Origin: Akkermansia muciniphila
Lineage (GTDB): Bacteria; Verrucomicrobiota; Verrucomicrobiia; Verrucomicrobiales; Akkermansiaceae
Length of the DNA: 64,000 nucleotides
Direction: 5' to 3'
Assembly (NCBI GenBank): GCA_945890645.1
Contig: CAMDCV010000022.1
Coordinates: forward strand, 1 to 64,000
Shown: piece by piece, positions 34,088 to 43,315 of the stretch
Numbering within the stretch: the stretch's first letter is position 1
Layout: every line of letters begins with the position of its first letter
Notes under the pieces: model-generated
Told to the model about the DNA's origin: nothing
The model's input: the letters and a program-made list of their open reading frames with translations, nothing else
Database searches by the model: none
Made by a program: the position numbers and the translations under genes

Positions 34088-35527
34088 GTGAATACGCTCT
34101 TTAATGGATACACACCCTGGTCTGGTTACGATGAAATGTTTGCACCTGATGGCGTCGTGCGACCGTGTTGCGAGCCGCTGCACCAAGTCTTCGAAGGGCT
34201 AACGCAAAAAGAGTTTGAGGAGCGTAAGGCCGCAAGTGATATGTATTTTTTGCGCCAAGGGATTACTTTTAATGTCTATCACGACGATAAAGGCACTGAG
34301 CGGATCTTTCCCTTCGACCCAGTGCCACGTGTGCTAACAGCGGCCGAGTGGGAGCATTTGGAGGCTGGATTGACGCAACGGATCATTGCGCTCAATCTGT
34401 TTCTCCATGATATCTACCACGATCAGCATATTCTCAACGATGGCACTATTCCGCGCATGTATGTGGATGAGGCGAAAAATTTCCGTGAAGCTTTCCGCGG
34501 CGTTGATGTGCCGAAGGATATCTACATTCACATCTGCGGATCCGACCTGGTGCGCGGTGGCGATGGCAATTTTTACGTATTGGAAGACAATGGTCGTTGT
34601 CCATCTGGGGCATCGTATTTGTTAGAAAATCGGAACGCACTCAAACGGGCGTTTCCTGCATTGTTTGAGACGTCCGACGTTCGACCGCTTGATGCCTATC
34701 CCCGCGAACTGCTGAATATGCTGCGTTTCATTTCGCCCGTGCGTGAGGGAGATCCGGTCTGTGTTCTGCTGACGCCGGGATGTCACAATAGTGCCTATTT
34801 TGAACATTGTTATTTGGCACGGGAAATGGGGATTCCCATTGTCGAAGGTCGTGATCTGGTGGTGGTGGATCAATTTGTATTCATGCGCACCACGAAGGGC
34901 TTGCAACGGGTGGATGTGATCTACCGCCGCATTGATGATGACTTTATCGATCCCGTCGTGTTTCGTAAGGATTCCATGCTCGGTGTGCCAGGGTTAATGA
35001 GCGCCTATCGTGCGGGAAATGTCGCGCTTGCAAATGCGGTGGGCACGGGTGTGGCCGATGACAAAGTCATGTATACCTTTGTGCCGAAGATGATCGAGTA
35101 TTACCTTGGCCAAGATCCAATCTTGCCAAACGTGGAAACCTATCTCGCCTCAGAGGAAAAAGATTTATCATACATTCTTGATCATTTGCCCGAGTTAGTG
35201 GTGAAAGCGGCAAACGAATCTGGGGGCTACGGCATGCTCATGGGGCCGTCGGCGAGCAAGAAGCAAATCGAGGAATTCCGTGCGAAGTTGATCGAGGATC
35301 CTCGCAATTACATTGCACAGCCGGTGGTTTCACTATCGCAGTCGCCGACATGGACCGGTGATGAAATGTCCGGCCGTCATGTGGATCTGCGTCCTTACAT
35401 TATCTATGGCGAAGATGTGAAAATTGTGCCGGGCGGTTTGACGCGCGTGGCCTTGACCAAGGGCTCGTTGGTGGTGAATTCCTCGCAGGGGGGGGGCAGC
35501 AAAGACACATGGGTGTTGCGGAGTTAA
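34088..35527 (+). CDS. circularly permuted ATP-grasp type 2 protein
   Basis: This 479-residue protein matches the DUF404/DUF407 circularly permuted ATP-grasp family. It has NGYTPWSGYDEMF, a YVLEDNGRCPSGASYLLENR core, GREL...VVDQFVFM and the C-terminal VVKAANESGGYGMLMGP. Such enzymes are predicted to make amide bonds with ATP; the product is unknown. It begins with GTG at 34088 and heads a three-gene operon with alpha-E and transglutaminase genes, a combination previously noted as a putative peptide-modification module. Most relatives start MxxxYDEMF, so the start is well supported. Confidence 0.9.
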   Translation: MNTLFNGYTPWSGYDEMFAPDGVVRPCCEPLHQVFEGLTQKEFEERKAASDMYFLRQGITFNVYHDDKGTERIFPFDPVPRVLTAAEWEHLEAGLTQRIIALNLFLHDIYHDQHILNDGTIPRMYVDEAKNFREAFRGVDVPKDIYIHICGSDLVRGGDGNFYVLEDNGRCPSGASYLLENRNALKRAFPALFETSDVRPLDAYPRELLNMLRFISPVREGDPVCVLLTPGCHNSAYFEHCYLAREMGIPIVEGRDLVVVDQFVFMRTTKGLQRVDVIYRRIDDDFIDPVVFRKDSMLGVPGLMSAYRAGNVALANAVGTGVADDKVMYTFVPKMIEYYLGQDPILPNVETYLASEEKDLSYILDHLPELVVKAANESGGYGMLMGPSASKKQIEEFRAKLIEDPRNYIAQPVVSLSQSPTWTGDEMSGRHVDLRPYIIYGEDVKIVPGGLTRVALTKGSLVVNSSQGGGSKDTWVLRS

Positions 35528-35551
35528 TCGAAATTTTATCTCAGAGAAACG

Positions 35552-36574
35552 ATGTTATCACGAGTAGCAAATACCCTGTATTGGATGGTGCGGTATGTCG
35601 AGCGGGCCGACAACCTAGCGCGCTTAATTGATGTCAATGAGCAGTTATTGCTCGATTGGGAGCGGTTGGATAGTGAGCGGCTGCGGGATTTCTGGATGCC
35701 GATCGTGTGGAGTGCGGGCGATGATGCCCTATACAGCGAGCTTTACGGCAGCGGTCACAGTGCTGATGTAATTCGATTCCTCACCGATGACCGCCGCAAT
35801 CCGAACAGCATTGTTTCCTGCCTGATTCAGGCGCGGGAAAATGCCCGTACGGTGCGCGACCAGCTTTCTGACGAGTTGTGGGAGGAATTGAATTCGATCT
35901 ATCTGTTTTTAAATTCGAGCAATGCGGAAAAAATGCTTCGCGATGATCCGCCACGTTTCTATGGGATGATACGTCGTTCGGTGTTCACCTTTCAGGGAAT
36001 TGCGGCGGCTACGATTGATCGCGGCATGGGTTGGGATTTCATGGATCTTGGGCGACATCTGGAACGAGCTGATAAAACGACGCGCTTTCTGGATATTTCC
36101 ACCTTCCTGCCGCCGTCAGCACCGATGGCGATGCACTGGAATGCGATCGTGCGTTCGTGCGGGGCGATGGGAGTTTATCGGGCACAGCATGCGGGCAACG
36201 TTGAGCCGCGCAAGGTGGTGGAGTTGTTGATTTTTTCCCGCACCTTTCCGCGCAGTGTGCGCTATTGCATGACGCGGGTGGAGCATTGCTTGCATTCGAT
36301 TTCTGGAACACTGATGGGCGACTACAGCGACAATGCGGAGCGTGCGACTGGTCAGATCATGGGGCAGCTCAACTATGGCGCGGTGGAAGAATTTTTAAAC
36401 GGCGGCCTGCATGAGGCGCTCGATGGTTTGCAAACGCAGTTCAACACCATTGGCGAGTCGGTGTTTGAAAGCTACGTGCTGATGCCGCATGTGATCGATA
36501 CGTCACTGCCGAGCAATCACAGCGCCGCGACGATGCGAGCGTGGAAACACCAACAGGAGCAGGAACAACAATGA
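35552..36574 (+). CDS. alpha-E domain protein (DUF403)
   Basis: This 340-residue all-helical protein starts MLSRVANTLYWMVRYVERADN, the hallmark of the alpha-E family. Conserved points include the ENARTVRDQLS helix, the MGWDFMDLGRHLERADKTTR segment and the late FPRSVRYCM motif. It is thought to be the partner of the adjacent ATP-grasp protein. It lies 24 bases after that gene, and its stop overlaps the start of the transglutaminase (ATGA). Confidence 0.92.
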   Translation: MLSRVANTLYWMVRYVERADNLARLIDVNEQLLLDWERLDSERLRDFWMPIVWSAGDDALYSELYGSGHSADVIRFLTDDRRNPNSIVSCLIQARENARTVRDQLSDELWEELNSIYLFLNSSNAEKMLRDDPPRFYGMIRRSVFTFQGIAAATIDRGMGWDFMDLGRHLERADKTTRFLDISTFLPPSAPMAMHWNAIVRSCGAMGVYRAQHAGNVEPRKVVELLIFSRTFPRSVRYCMTRVEHCLHSISGTLMGDYSDNAERATGQIMGQLNYGAVEEFLNGGLHEALDGLQTQFNTIGESVFESYVLMPHVIDTSLPSNHSAATMRAWKHQQEQEQQ

Positions 36575-37500
36575 ATTCTGAGCCGGGAGAACCGCCTCAA
36601 GAAGCTTGTCAGAATCAGGTAATTGCCGCATACAATCGTGAGCCGATGGTGGGAACGAAATTGCAAGTCACGCACAGCACCTTGTTTGAGTATGCGGCGC
36701 CGGTGATCGAGAGTGTAAACACGCTGCATCTGGAGCCGCGCACTTTTCCGTTTCAGCGTACGATTTCAGCGACGATACGCGTCATGCCGCCGACACGGAT
36801 GCGGCGTTTTTGTGATCTGTTTCAAAATATTACGCATCACTTTGAAATCGTGAAACCGCACACGCGTCTGGAAGTGCAGAGTCGCTTGCGCGTGCATAAC
36901 TTGCCATTGGCGATTCCCGATCGCAGTCGTGAGGCGACGAAAAAAGACCTCGCTGACTCATCGACACGCGAGCGCACGTGGCAATTTTTGCATGATAGCA
37001 ATTTGATCGTTCATCACTCAGCGCTTTGGCATGCTGCCGTGGATCTTTCGGAAGGAAAGCAAAGCATCCATGAGCAAGCGGAGGCTTTCATGCACTGGAT
37101 TCACCAGAATTTCCATTATCAACCAGGGGCGACGATGGTGAATACCAGCCTCGCGCAATCCTTCGATTTGCGTGCCGGAGTTTGTCAGGATTTCACTCAC
37201 GTGATGGTGGCGATGTGTCGTTCGGTGGGGCTGCCATCGCGCTATGCATCGGGTTATCTTTACAATGGTCCGTCGGATCTGTTAGTGGGCGCGCAGGCTT
37301 CGCATGCATGGTGTGAAGTGTATTTGCCGCATGTGGGATGGATCGGCTATGATCCTACAAATGGCACGCTGGCCGATGAGCGCTATGTTAAAGTCGCCAT
37401 CGGGCGCGATTATGACGATGTGGCTCCTGTGAAAGGTGCCTATCGCGGTACGGCGCATTGCATGATGAGCGTGAAGGTATCGGTGGAGAAAGTCGATTGA
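36571..37500 (+). CDS. transglutaminase-like cysteine protease
   Basis: This 309-residue protein carries an N-terminal beta domain (TKLQVTHSTLFEYAAPVIES...LEPRTFPFQ) and a transglutaminase-like core. The catalytic cysteine lies in DLRAGVCQDFTHVMVAMCR, the histidine in ASHAWCEVYLP and the aspartate in GYDPTNG. It should cleave or form amide bonds, probably on the product of the two upstream genes. The ATG at 36571 overlaps the preceding stop, so translation is coupled; a start at 36541 would only lengthen the overlap. The 366-base gap after it holds a structured RNA candidate. Confidence 0.92.
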   Translation: MNSEPGEPPQEACQNQVIAAYNREPMVGTKLQVTHSTLFEYAAPVIESVNTLHLEPRTFPFQRTISATIRVMPPTRMRRFCDLFQNITHHFEIVKPHTRLEVQSRLRVHNLPLAIPDRSREATKKDLADSSTRERTWQFLHDSNLIVHHSALWHAAVDLSEGKQSIHEQAEAFMHWIHQNFHYQPGATMVNTSLAQSFDLRAGVCQDFTHVMVAMCRSVGLPSRYASGYLYNGPSDLLVGAQASHAWCEVYLPHVGWIGYDPTNGTLADERYVKVAIGRDYDDVAPVKGAYRGTAHCMMSVKVSVEKVD

Positions 37501-37594
37501 TCACTCCATACATAACAAATTCAATTGCAGTAGTGCCTCACTTTCCGCTTAAAACCATTCTGTATTGCCTATTTAATTCCATAATCCTTGGAAT

Positions 37595-37855
37595 ATCTGG
37601 CGTAGATACAAATTTCCTTGCCTAAAATTTTACTGATGAGAATATGAACATATCCGCGCAAGCGGATGAGGTCTGAATAACCTCGCTTCAGGCGGTTAGC
37701 AATGACCGCAAACATTGCTGCCAAACTAGCCGAAAGGCCGGGGAGGCAGCGGCGCATGTCCAAGCCGCTTCCTCGGGAGCGGCTAAAGGCCGTTGCGGTC
37801 GACCTGTTGCGACTTATTCACTCCCCGTCCACCTGTGAGGATCAAACATCACAAT
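37595..37855 (+). ncRNA. structured RNA resembling HEARO (IscB-type omega RNA), without an IscB gene
   Basis: The 366-base gap 37501-37866 has no convincing gene but is packed with hairpins on the plus strand. ATCCGC-GCAA-GCGGAT lies at 37652-37667. GAGGT/ACCTC pairs 37668-37672 with 37680-37684. GCGGT/ACCGC pairs 37692-37696 with 37705-37709. GCTGCC at 37717 pairs with GGCAGC at 37745 around GCC-GAAA-GGC. AGCCGCT/AGCGGCT pairs 37763-37769 with 37778-37784. Two loops are GNRA. The segments TTCAGGCGGTTAGC and AAACATTGCTGCCAAAC agree with what I remember of HEARO/omega RNA scaffolds. No nuclease gene follows, so it would be an orphan copy. The ends are approximate. Confidence 0.6.
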
Positions 37856-37866
37856 ACTGAGAACAA

Positions 37867-38721
37867 ATGAAAGCCTCATACTTCCTCCTGCTTTTCCTAG
37901 TCACAACACTAACCGCCCAAGAGGTTGCCACCCGCGCCACCCTGCTCGCTCCCATCATCCGCGAGCCAGTTGTTCAGCCTCCCCCAAAACCCGTCCTGCG
38001 CATCGAAGTCCCCGCAGACAGCATCATCGAATCCCAGGACAGCATCATCGACGGCCAAAAAATCACCATCCAAGAAATCGAGCCCATCGCCCTGCCGCCG
38101 ATTCCACCACCGCCAGTGCCCCGCCCCCTCACCGCCGAGCAAATCGCCGCCCGTGAGGCCCTGATTGCACGCGCTCCGAAACACCGCAGCCTCATGCTCT
38201 CCTGCACCGTTTACGATGGCAAACACACCCTCATACGCGGCATCACCCGCACCGAAAACACCGCTCACCACTGGGAAGCATGGAGCAACATCAACTTCCG
38301 CCACTTCAACACCCTCCAACGCTTCCAAAAAAACGACATCGTCTTTTCCCTTCTCTTCGGTATCGGCGATGAAGACACCGCCAGAAACGCCGCCCGTCAT
38401 GCTCGCTTTGGCAAAGCCTACACACCACCCGCCATCCCCGAGCTACCTGCCGACTCCACTACCGAACCACGCTTCATCGTTACCAAAGGCACACCCACCG
38501 CCGAAGACCTAGCCCCCATCATCGGCCTTCACGAAATTTATCATGACCACCATATCGATCTCATCAGCGAATACCACCGCATTAAAACACTGCGCGAACA
38601 AGAAGCCGCCGAACGATTAGCCAATCCCCCCGATCCCAAACCCGACATCATCATCCAGCACTGTACCGTTAGCCCCGACGCCCAAACCCCAACCGCAAAT
38701 GAGGGAGGAGAGAACAAATGA
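37867..38721 (+). CDS. secreted proline-rich protein of unknown function
   Basis: This encodes 284 residues with a signal peptide at 1-18 (ending LTAQ). Residues 30-100 are proline-rich, including a PPIPPPPVPRP run, and may span the periplasm or cell wall. A globular middle part (SLMLSCTVYDGKHTLIRGIT...HHWEAWSNINFRHF) follows, with a HEIYHDHHIDLI stretch near residue 225. No family was recognised. Its stop overlaps the start of the 1529-residue gene (ATGA), so the two are translationally coupled and probably act together. It begins just after the HEARO-like RNA. Confidence 0.75.
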   Translation: MKASYFLLLFLVTTLTAQEVATRATLLAPIIREPVVQPPPKPVLRIEVPADSIIESQDSIIDGQKITIQEIEPIALPPIPPPPVPRPLTAEQIAAREALIARAPKHRSLMLSCTVYDGKHTLIRGITRTENTAHHWEAWSNINFRHFNTLQRFQKNDIVFSLLFGIGDEDTARNAARHARFGKAYTPPAIPELPADSTTEPRFIVTKGTPTAEDLAPIIGLHEIYHDHHIDLISEYHRIKTLREQEAAERLANPPDPKPDIIIQHCTVSPDAQTPTANEGGENK

Positions 38722-41700
38722 AATCCTCCCCACATCTACGCGTTCTCTCCGTCATAGCCGTTCAATTTCTCCTTCTCACTCCAAGCCACGCCATCCTCGA
38801 TACTAACAGCAATGGCCTATCAGATATTTGGGAAAAACAATACAACGAAGGCGCATTACTTCCTAACACCTTCCTCCCCACCGGAGATCAAGACCAAGAC
38901 GGCTGGAACAACATCACAGAATCCATTGCCGGCACCAATCCCTTCGATGCCAACCAACCCGGCGGCATCGTAATACCCCAAATCCAAGCCAGTCCCGCCC
39001 AGGGATTTTTCCACATAGACCACCCCACCATCCTTGGTAAAACCTACCTCCTCCAAGGCTCCGTCGATCTCATCTCTTGGCTCGACATCAACGATACCGT
39101 CCTCGCCCGAGAAGAACAACTTAGCTCCGTCAGCGCCGTATCCACCACCACTGGCGAGCCGCCATCCAAATTCTTCTGGCGCGTTCAAATCGGCGACATC
39201 GATAGCGACACCGACGATCTAACAGATGCCGAAGAAATCATCATCGACACCAATCCCCACCACAACGATACCGATAATGATGGCATCCACGACAAAGCCG
39301 AACTCCTCCGCGCCCTCGATCCCCTCAACCCCGATACCGACGGCGATGGCCTCTACGATGGCTACGAAGACACCATCCTCACCAATCCCCTAAACCCCGA
39401 CACAGACACTGATGGCATTAACGACGGCCAAGAACTCTACGACGGCACCAATCCACTCCTCGCCGATACTGACAGTGATGGCCTTAATGACCTAACAGAA
39501 AAAAACCACGGCACCAATCCATTAGTAGCCGACACTGATGGCGATGGCATCAACGACGGCCAAGAAATCACTAACGGCACTAGTCCCTTCACCAACGACA
39601 CCGACCTCGATGGCATTGCAGACGGGCAAGACACGCTTCCACTGATCAACGGAAACTACGCTAACCCCGATGGCATAGCTCTCTCCCAAGAAATCTTCAT
39701 AGGAATGACCTCGCTTTGGGATTTTGAAGACATTCAGCCCATTGATCACAACAATGTGTCATCTCCCAATTTTGCAAATTTGATTACGGCAACAATGCCT
39801 GCACGAATACACGGGCCTGTTGTCTCTTTAAATGGTATGATTTCCCGCTCAGCTCGTTTTCAAAGTGCCAATCACAGCCTTATAGCCTCCCCACAAGTAT
39901 TGGGAGAATTTATAAACTGGACAGTCTCTTGTTGGTATAAAATGCCCATCGACTCACTTCAAAATAGAGTCAGCACAGCTAGCACCACTTTTTGGGCATA
40001 CAATGACACAAGCGATTTAACTCCTGACATAAGCGTCAAAGCACTCAAAGCAATCGGCGCTTTAGATCATCAAAAAATCATTATTACATTGCGCGAAAAT
40101 GAGGCAGAACCAACAAGTCTTATTGCAGAAATTCCCATCATTGATCCATTGGACAATGATACTTGGCAACACCTCACCGTTGCCAAGCACAACGGCGTAA
40201 TCAAACTCTATCGCAACGGCCTATACTTGGGCCAGATTGCCACCGACGCGTCTTCCTACACCCCAGAGTCCAATGGATATTTTGCCATAGGAAGACTTCA
40301 TCAAACGGCACCTGAAAATTCTTCACTTTATGGAAATATAGATCGATTCATCATTCACAACAGGTCACTGTCAGAAGCTGAAATTGCATCACTTTGCAAT
40401 CTTGATACAGACAAAGATACCGTGCCAGACCGTATTGAAGCAGCCACAGCAGTTTGGCGCGACTTCAATTCCAACGGTTTACGCGAAAGCAACGAAACGA
40501 TGTATTTGCGAAATCCATACGTTTGGGAACCCATTACAAAAGATTCCGACCAGGATGGACTCACCGACGAACTTGAAATAGTACACAACACCCGAATCGC
40601 TAACCCCGATACTGATGGTGACCTCATACCAGACGGCTGGGAAATCCTTCACGGCACAAATCCACTTGACTCGGCAGATGCGTCAAACGATCTCGACAAC
40701 GATGGATTGCCAAATATTTTTGAATACCAATGTAACTCCAATCCAACCGTAGCAGACACAGATAATGACGGCACAGAAGATGGAGCAGAAGCAAATGGGC
40801 CAGATGGCAACATTGCTACGGATGACGGATCATTTCCTAACGACGCCTCCGACCAAGGAACGCGTCCAGCTTCCGAAGAAATGATAACCCTAAAACTCGG
40901 GGTAGGAGATCGTAGCTCCAGTCACAGCGAAAACTACGCGCTGCACGTATATCAAATCCAACAAGATGGAACAGAAAAGCGAATCCACACACTTGAAAGC
41001 GGCGGATACGGATATTACGCCGAAGAAACACGCAGTTTCCTAAAAAAATATTCCTACACATTTCAAATCGATTGGAAAGGCACATCGGTGCCTCCCTCAG
41101 AACCCGCTACTGGTATTGTCCATACATTTTCAGAAGCCAATGACTTCGATTACCACCTCGTCGTAGAACCCCTCAGTGGCAACCAAGGACACGTCTTGAT
41201 CGACTCCTACGATCCCCGCACCAAAACCGCCGATCCCACCACGCCACTACTTGACCCCCAAGACATCAACCCAACCGACGATGACGACGACAACGTAGCA
41301 AGCTTCCTCGAAACCCACGAACCCAAAAGAGTAGTCCTCCTCCGCGCCAGCATCCTAGTAGATGCCAACCGTGACGGCCAATTCAGCAAAGAAGACGATG
41401 GCCAATTTACTGAACAAAACCCCTGGCGAATCTGGATTAACAATGATGATGACTCAGGTGAGACCGGAGGCACTGATGGTCCGAGTGAACACTTCAAAAA
41501 CTACTACACTCATTACGTTGATCAAATGCGCGACTTAATTGATTTTTTCCCTTGTACCTTAAAGTTAAAAGACGCCTTACGCATGTTTCCGACTGCAAAA
41601 AATAAGTACGTTCTAAAAACCACAAATGACACAGCTTACTCTCCAGTAGCGGCTGCTTGGTTACCTTCAATTCCACTGTTAAATAATTACGGCAAATGTA

Positions 41701-43307
41701 ATGCATACCTCGAAGACATTGCAATCGCAAAGGAAGTCGAAAATAAAAAAACTCATCTGATTAATAGTGCTGGTAGAGAACTACCCTCAGAAATGACTGA
41801 CCAGCTTCATAACGGTAGTGGTATGATGTTGATCGAGGGGCGGATACCCCAAGCATGTGAGATCACCCTAGAAATCATTGATAAATCATCAAATGTAATC
41901 GTTGGTTCGATTAATCTTTCCACTTCAATCAGTTCAGTTATGGACATGCTCCGTTACAAATTCGTGATGCCGAATGCTCCCCAAATTACAGAAGGAGATG
42001 TACCCATCTCTCCACCTAATTGGCCTGACACTGAAAGAAATGATAAACATTTTGTATTCGTGCACGGATACAATGTGAATGACCAGCAATCAAAATTCTG
42101 GGCAGCAGAAATATTTAAGAGAATGTACCATGCGGGAAGTGATGCGAAATTTACTGCATTTGCTTGGTATGGATATGACAGTCAAATTACTGCATTAAAG
42201 CTCACGCCGAACTACCAAGTCAATCTCATTCATGCCATAGAAACAGCAAAATCGTTCACAGAATTTCTCAATTTGCTTGAAGGTCAAAAAACCGTGGCAG
42301 CACATAGTATGGGTAATGTTTTAGTTGGAGCTGCCATGACAGATACAGGAAATTGCCAACCAGCGAACTACGTGATGTTAAATTCGGCAGCGGCAAAAGA
42401 ATGCTACGACGAAAATGAGATTTACGACCAAGCACAAGAGACTGTTATGATTCATCCGTGGTGGAAAAATTACATGAAGCAAGTTAGAGCAAGCGAGTGG
42501 CATGACCGAGCTTGGCCTTCAGGGGACGAGAGAAAAAAATTAACGTGGCGTGGTCGATTAAGTGGTGTATTTAACAACGCGCAAACGACTCAAGTTTATA
42601 ATTTTTATTCCAGCGGTGAAGAAGTATTGAATAATCCACAAGAAAACAACCCTGACCTTAGTGCTAATAATCCTTCTGTACGCGGTAAAATGGCGTGGTT
42701 AACTGCAAACAAAACGTGGGCGATGCAAGAGAAGCGCAAAGGCTGGGGGTTGACAGGCGTTGTTCACAGCAGTAACTATGGCGGTTGGTATCCAAATATT
42801 TTTCAATATGATCCAGTATTGCATGTGCTACTAGAATCAAATTCCCCTTGGCGAATGCGCTTACCTTCGGAAATTCCGAATTCACCTCTTGAAAATGGCT
42901 ACGGTCCATTTGTCGCATCACTTATGGAGAAACCATTTTTCGACAGCAGCCAACACGCGCCATTATTTGACTTTGAAAAAGGCGCTAATACTCAAGGTTC
43001 AAACTATGCGAAGCAACACGCCAGCAAATTGATTTCGGAAATGATCCCTTGCACCACCTTGGCTACTGGAAGAAACCCCTTAATCGCATTGGGCGAAGAT
43101 ATCGATCATCCTGTAAATCCAGGAAATAATGTGGATATGCATCGTCTTTTCATGACCGATCCTCAACTTTGGCCTTATAGACCAAAGAACCACGATCCTG
43201 AAGAAGAACTCCCACGCGCGTGGTGTCACAGTGATATACGCGAAATTGCATATACTCATAACTGGAAAGCATTCAAAAAAATTGTTGAAATTGGAAACCT
43301 AAAATAA
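38718..43307 (+). CDS. giant secreted protein: Ca-binding repeats, LamG-like domain and C-terminal alpha/beta hydrolase
   Basis: This encodes 1529 residues. A signal peptide (1-25, ending SHA) is followed by thrombospondin type 3-like repeats at about 160-305 and again at about 562-705, built from DTDGDGxxDG units that bind calcium. A LamG/concanavalin-like domain lies between them (about 330-560, with DTWQHLTVAKHNGVIKLYRN). From about residue 1110 comes a hydrolase fold: FVFVHGYN as the oxyanion turn and nucleophile S1197 in AAHSMGN, a variant of GxSxG. The first third is GC-richer than the last third, so the gene looks mosaic. An esterase or lipase acting on the cell surface or on neighbours is possible; the substrate is unknown. 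Confidence 0.85.
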   Translation: MKSSPHLRVLSVIAVQFLLLTPSHAILDTNSNGLSDIWEKQYNEGALLPNTFLPTGDQDQDGWNNITESIAGTNPFDANQPGGIVIPQIQASPAQGFFHIDHPTILGKTYLLQGSVDLISWLDINDTVLAREEQLSSVSAVSTTTGEPPSKFFWRVQIGDIDSDTDDLTDAEEIIIDTNPHHNDTDNDGIHDKAELLRALDPLNPDTDGDGLYDGYEDTILTNPLNPDTDTDGINDGQELYDGTNPLLADTDSDGLNDLTEKNHGTNPLVADTDGDGINDGQEITNGTSPFTNDTDLDGIADGQDTLPLINGNYANPDGIALSQEIFIGMTSLWDFEDIQPIDHNNVSSPNFANLITATMPARIHGPVVSLNGMISRSARFQSANHSLIASPQVLGEFINWTVSCWYKMPIDSLQNRVSTASTTFWAYNDTSDLTPDISVKALKAIGALDHQKIIITLRENEAEPTSLIAEIPIIDPLDNDTWQHLTVAKHNGVIKLYRNGLYLGQIATDASSYTPESNGYFAIGRLHQTAPENSSLYGNIDRFIIHNRSLSEAEIASLCNLDTDKDTVPDRIEAATAVWRDFNSNGLRESNETMYLRNPYVWEPITKDSDQDGLTDELEIVHNTRIANPDTDGDLIPDGWEILHGTNPLDSADASNDLDNDGLPNIFEYQCNSNPTVADTDNDGTEDGAEANGPDGNIATDDGSFPNDASDQGTRPASEEMITLKLGVGDRSSSHSENYALHVYQIQQDGTEKRIHTLESGGYGYYAEETRSFLKKYSYTFQIDWKGTSVPPSEPATGIVHTFSEANDFDYHLVVEPLSGNQGHVLIDSYDPRTKTADPTTPLLDPQDINPTDDDDDNVASFLETHEPKRVVLLRASILVDANRDGQFSKEDDGQFTEQNPWRIWINNDDDSGETGGTDGPSEHFKNYYTHYVDQMRDLIDFFPCTLKLKDALRMFPTAKNKYVLKTTNDTAYSPVAAAWLPSIPLLNNYGKCNAYLEDIAIAKEVENKKTHLINSAGRELPSEMTDQLHNGSGMMLIEGRIPQACEITLEIIDKSSNVIVGSINLSTSISSVMDMLRYKFVMPNAPQITEGDVPISPPNWPDTERNDKHFVFVHGYNVNDQQSKFWAAEIFKRMYHAGSDAKFTAFAWYGYDSQITALKLTPNYQVNLIHAIETAKSFTEFLNLLEGQKTVAAHSMGNVLVGAAMTDTGNCQPANYVMLNSAAAKECYDENEIYDQAQETVMIHPWWKNYMKQVRASEWHDRAWPSGDERKKLTWRGRLSGVFNNAQTTQVYNFYSSGEEVLNNPQENNPDLSANNPSVRGKMAWLTANKTWAMQEKRKGWGLTGVVHSSNYGGWYPNIFQYDPVLHVLLESNSPWRMRLPSEIPNSPLENGYGPFVASLMEKPFFDSSQHAPLFDFEKGANTQGSNYAKQHASKLISEMIPCTTLATGRNPLIALGEDIDHPVNPGNNVDMHRLFMTDPQLWPYRPKNHDPEEELPRAWCHSDIREIAYTHNWKAFKKIVEIGNLK

Positions 43308-43315
43308 TCAAAATC

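Noticed and set aside
37569-37763. 64-codon minus-strand ORF in the gap after the transglutaminase gene
   Set aside because: It lies across the hairpins of the HEARO-like RNA, has no ribosome binding site and its sequence is explained by the RNA stems.
39240-39640. Regular DNA periodicity suggesting a CRISPR-like or tandem repeat array
   Set aside because: The periodicity follows the protein's DTDGDGxxDG calcium-binding repeats; the units are degenerate at DNA level and lack spacers.
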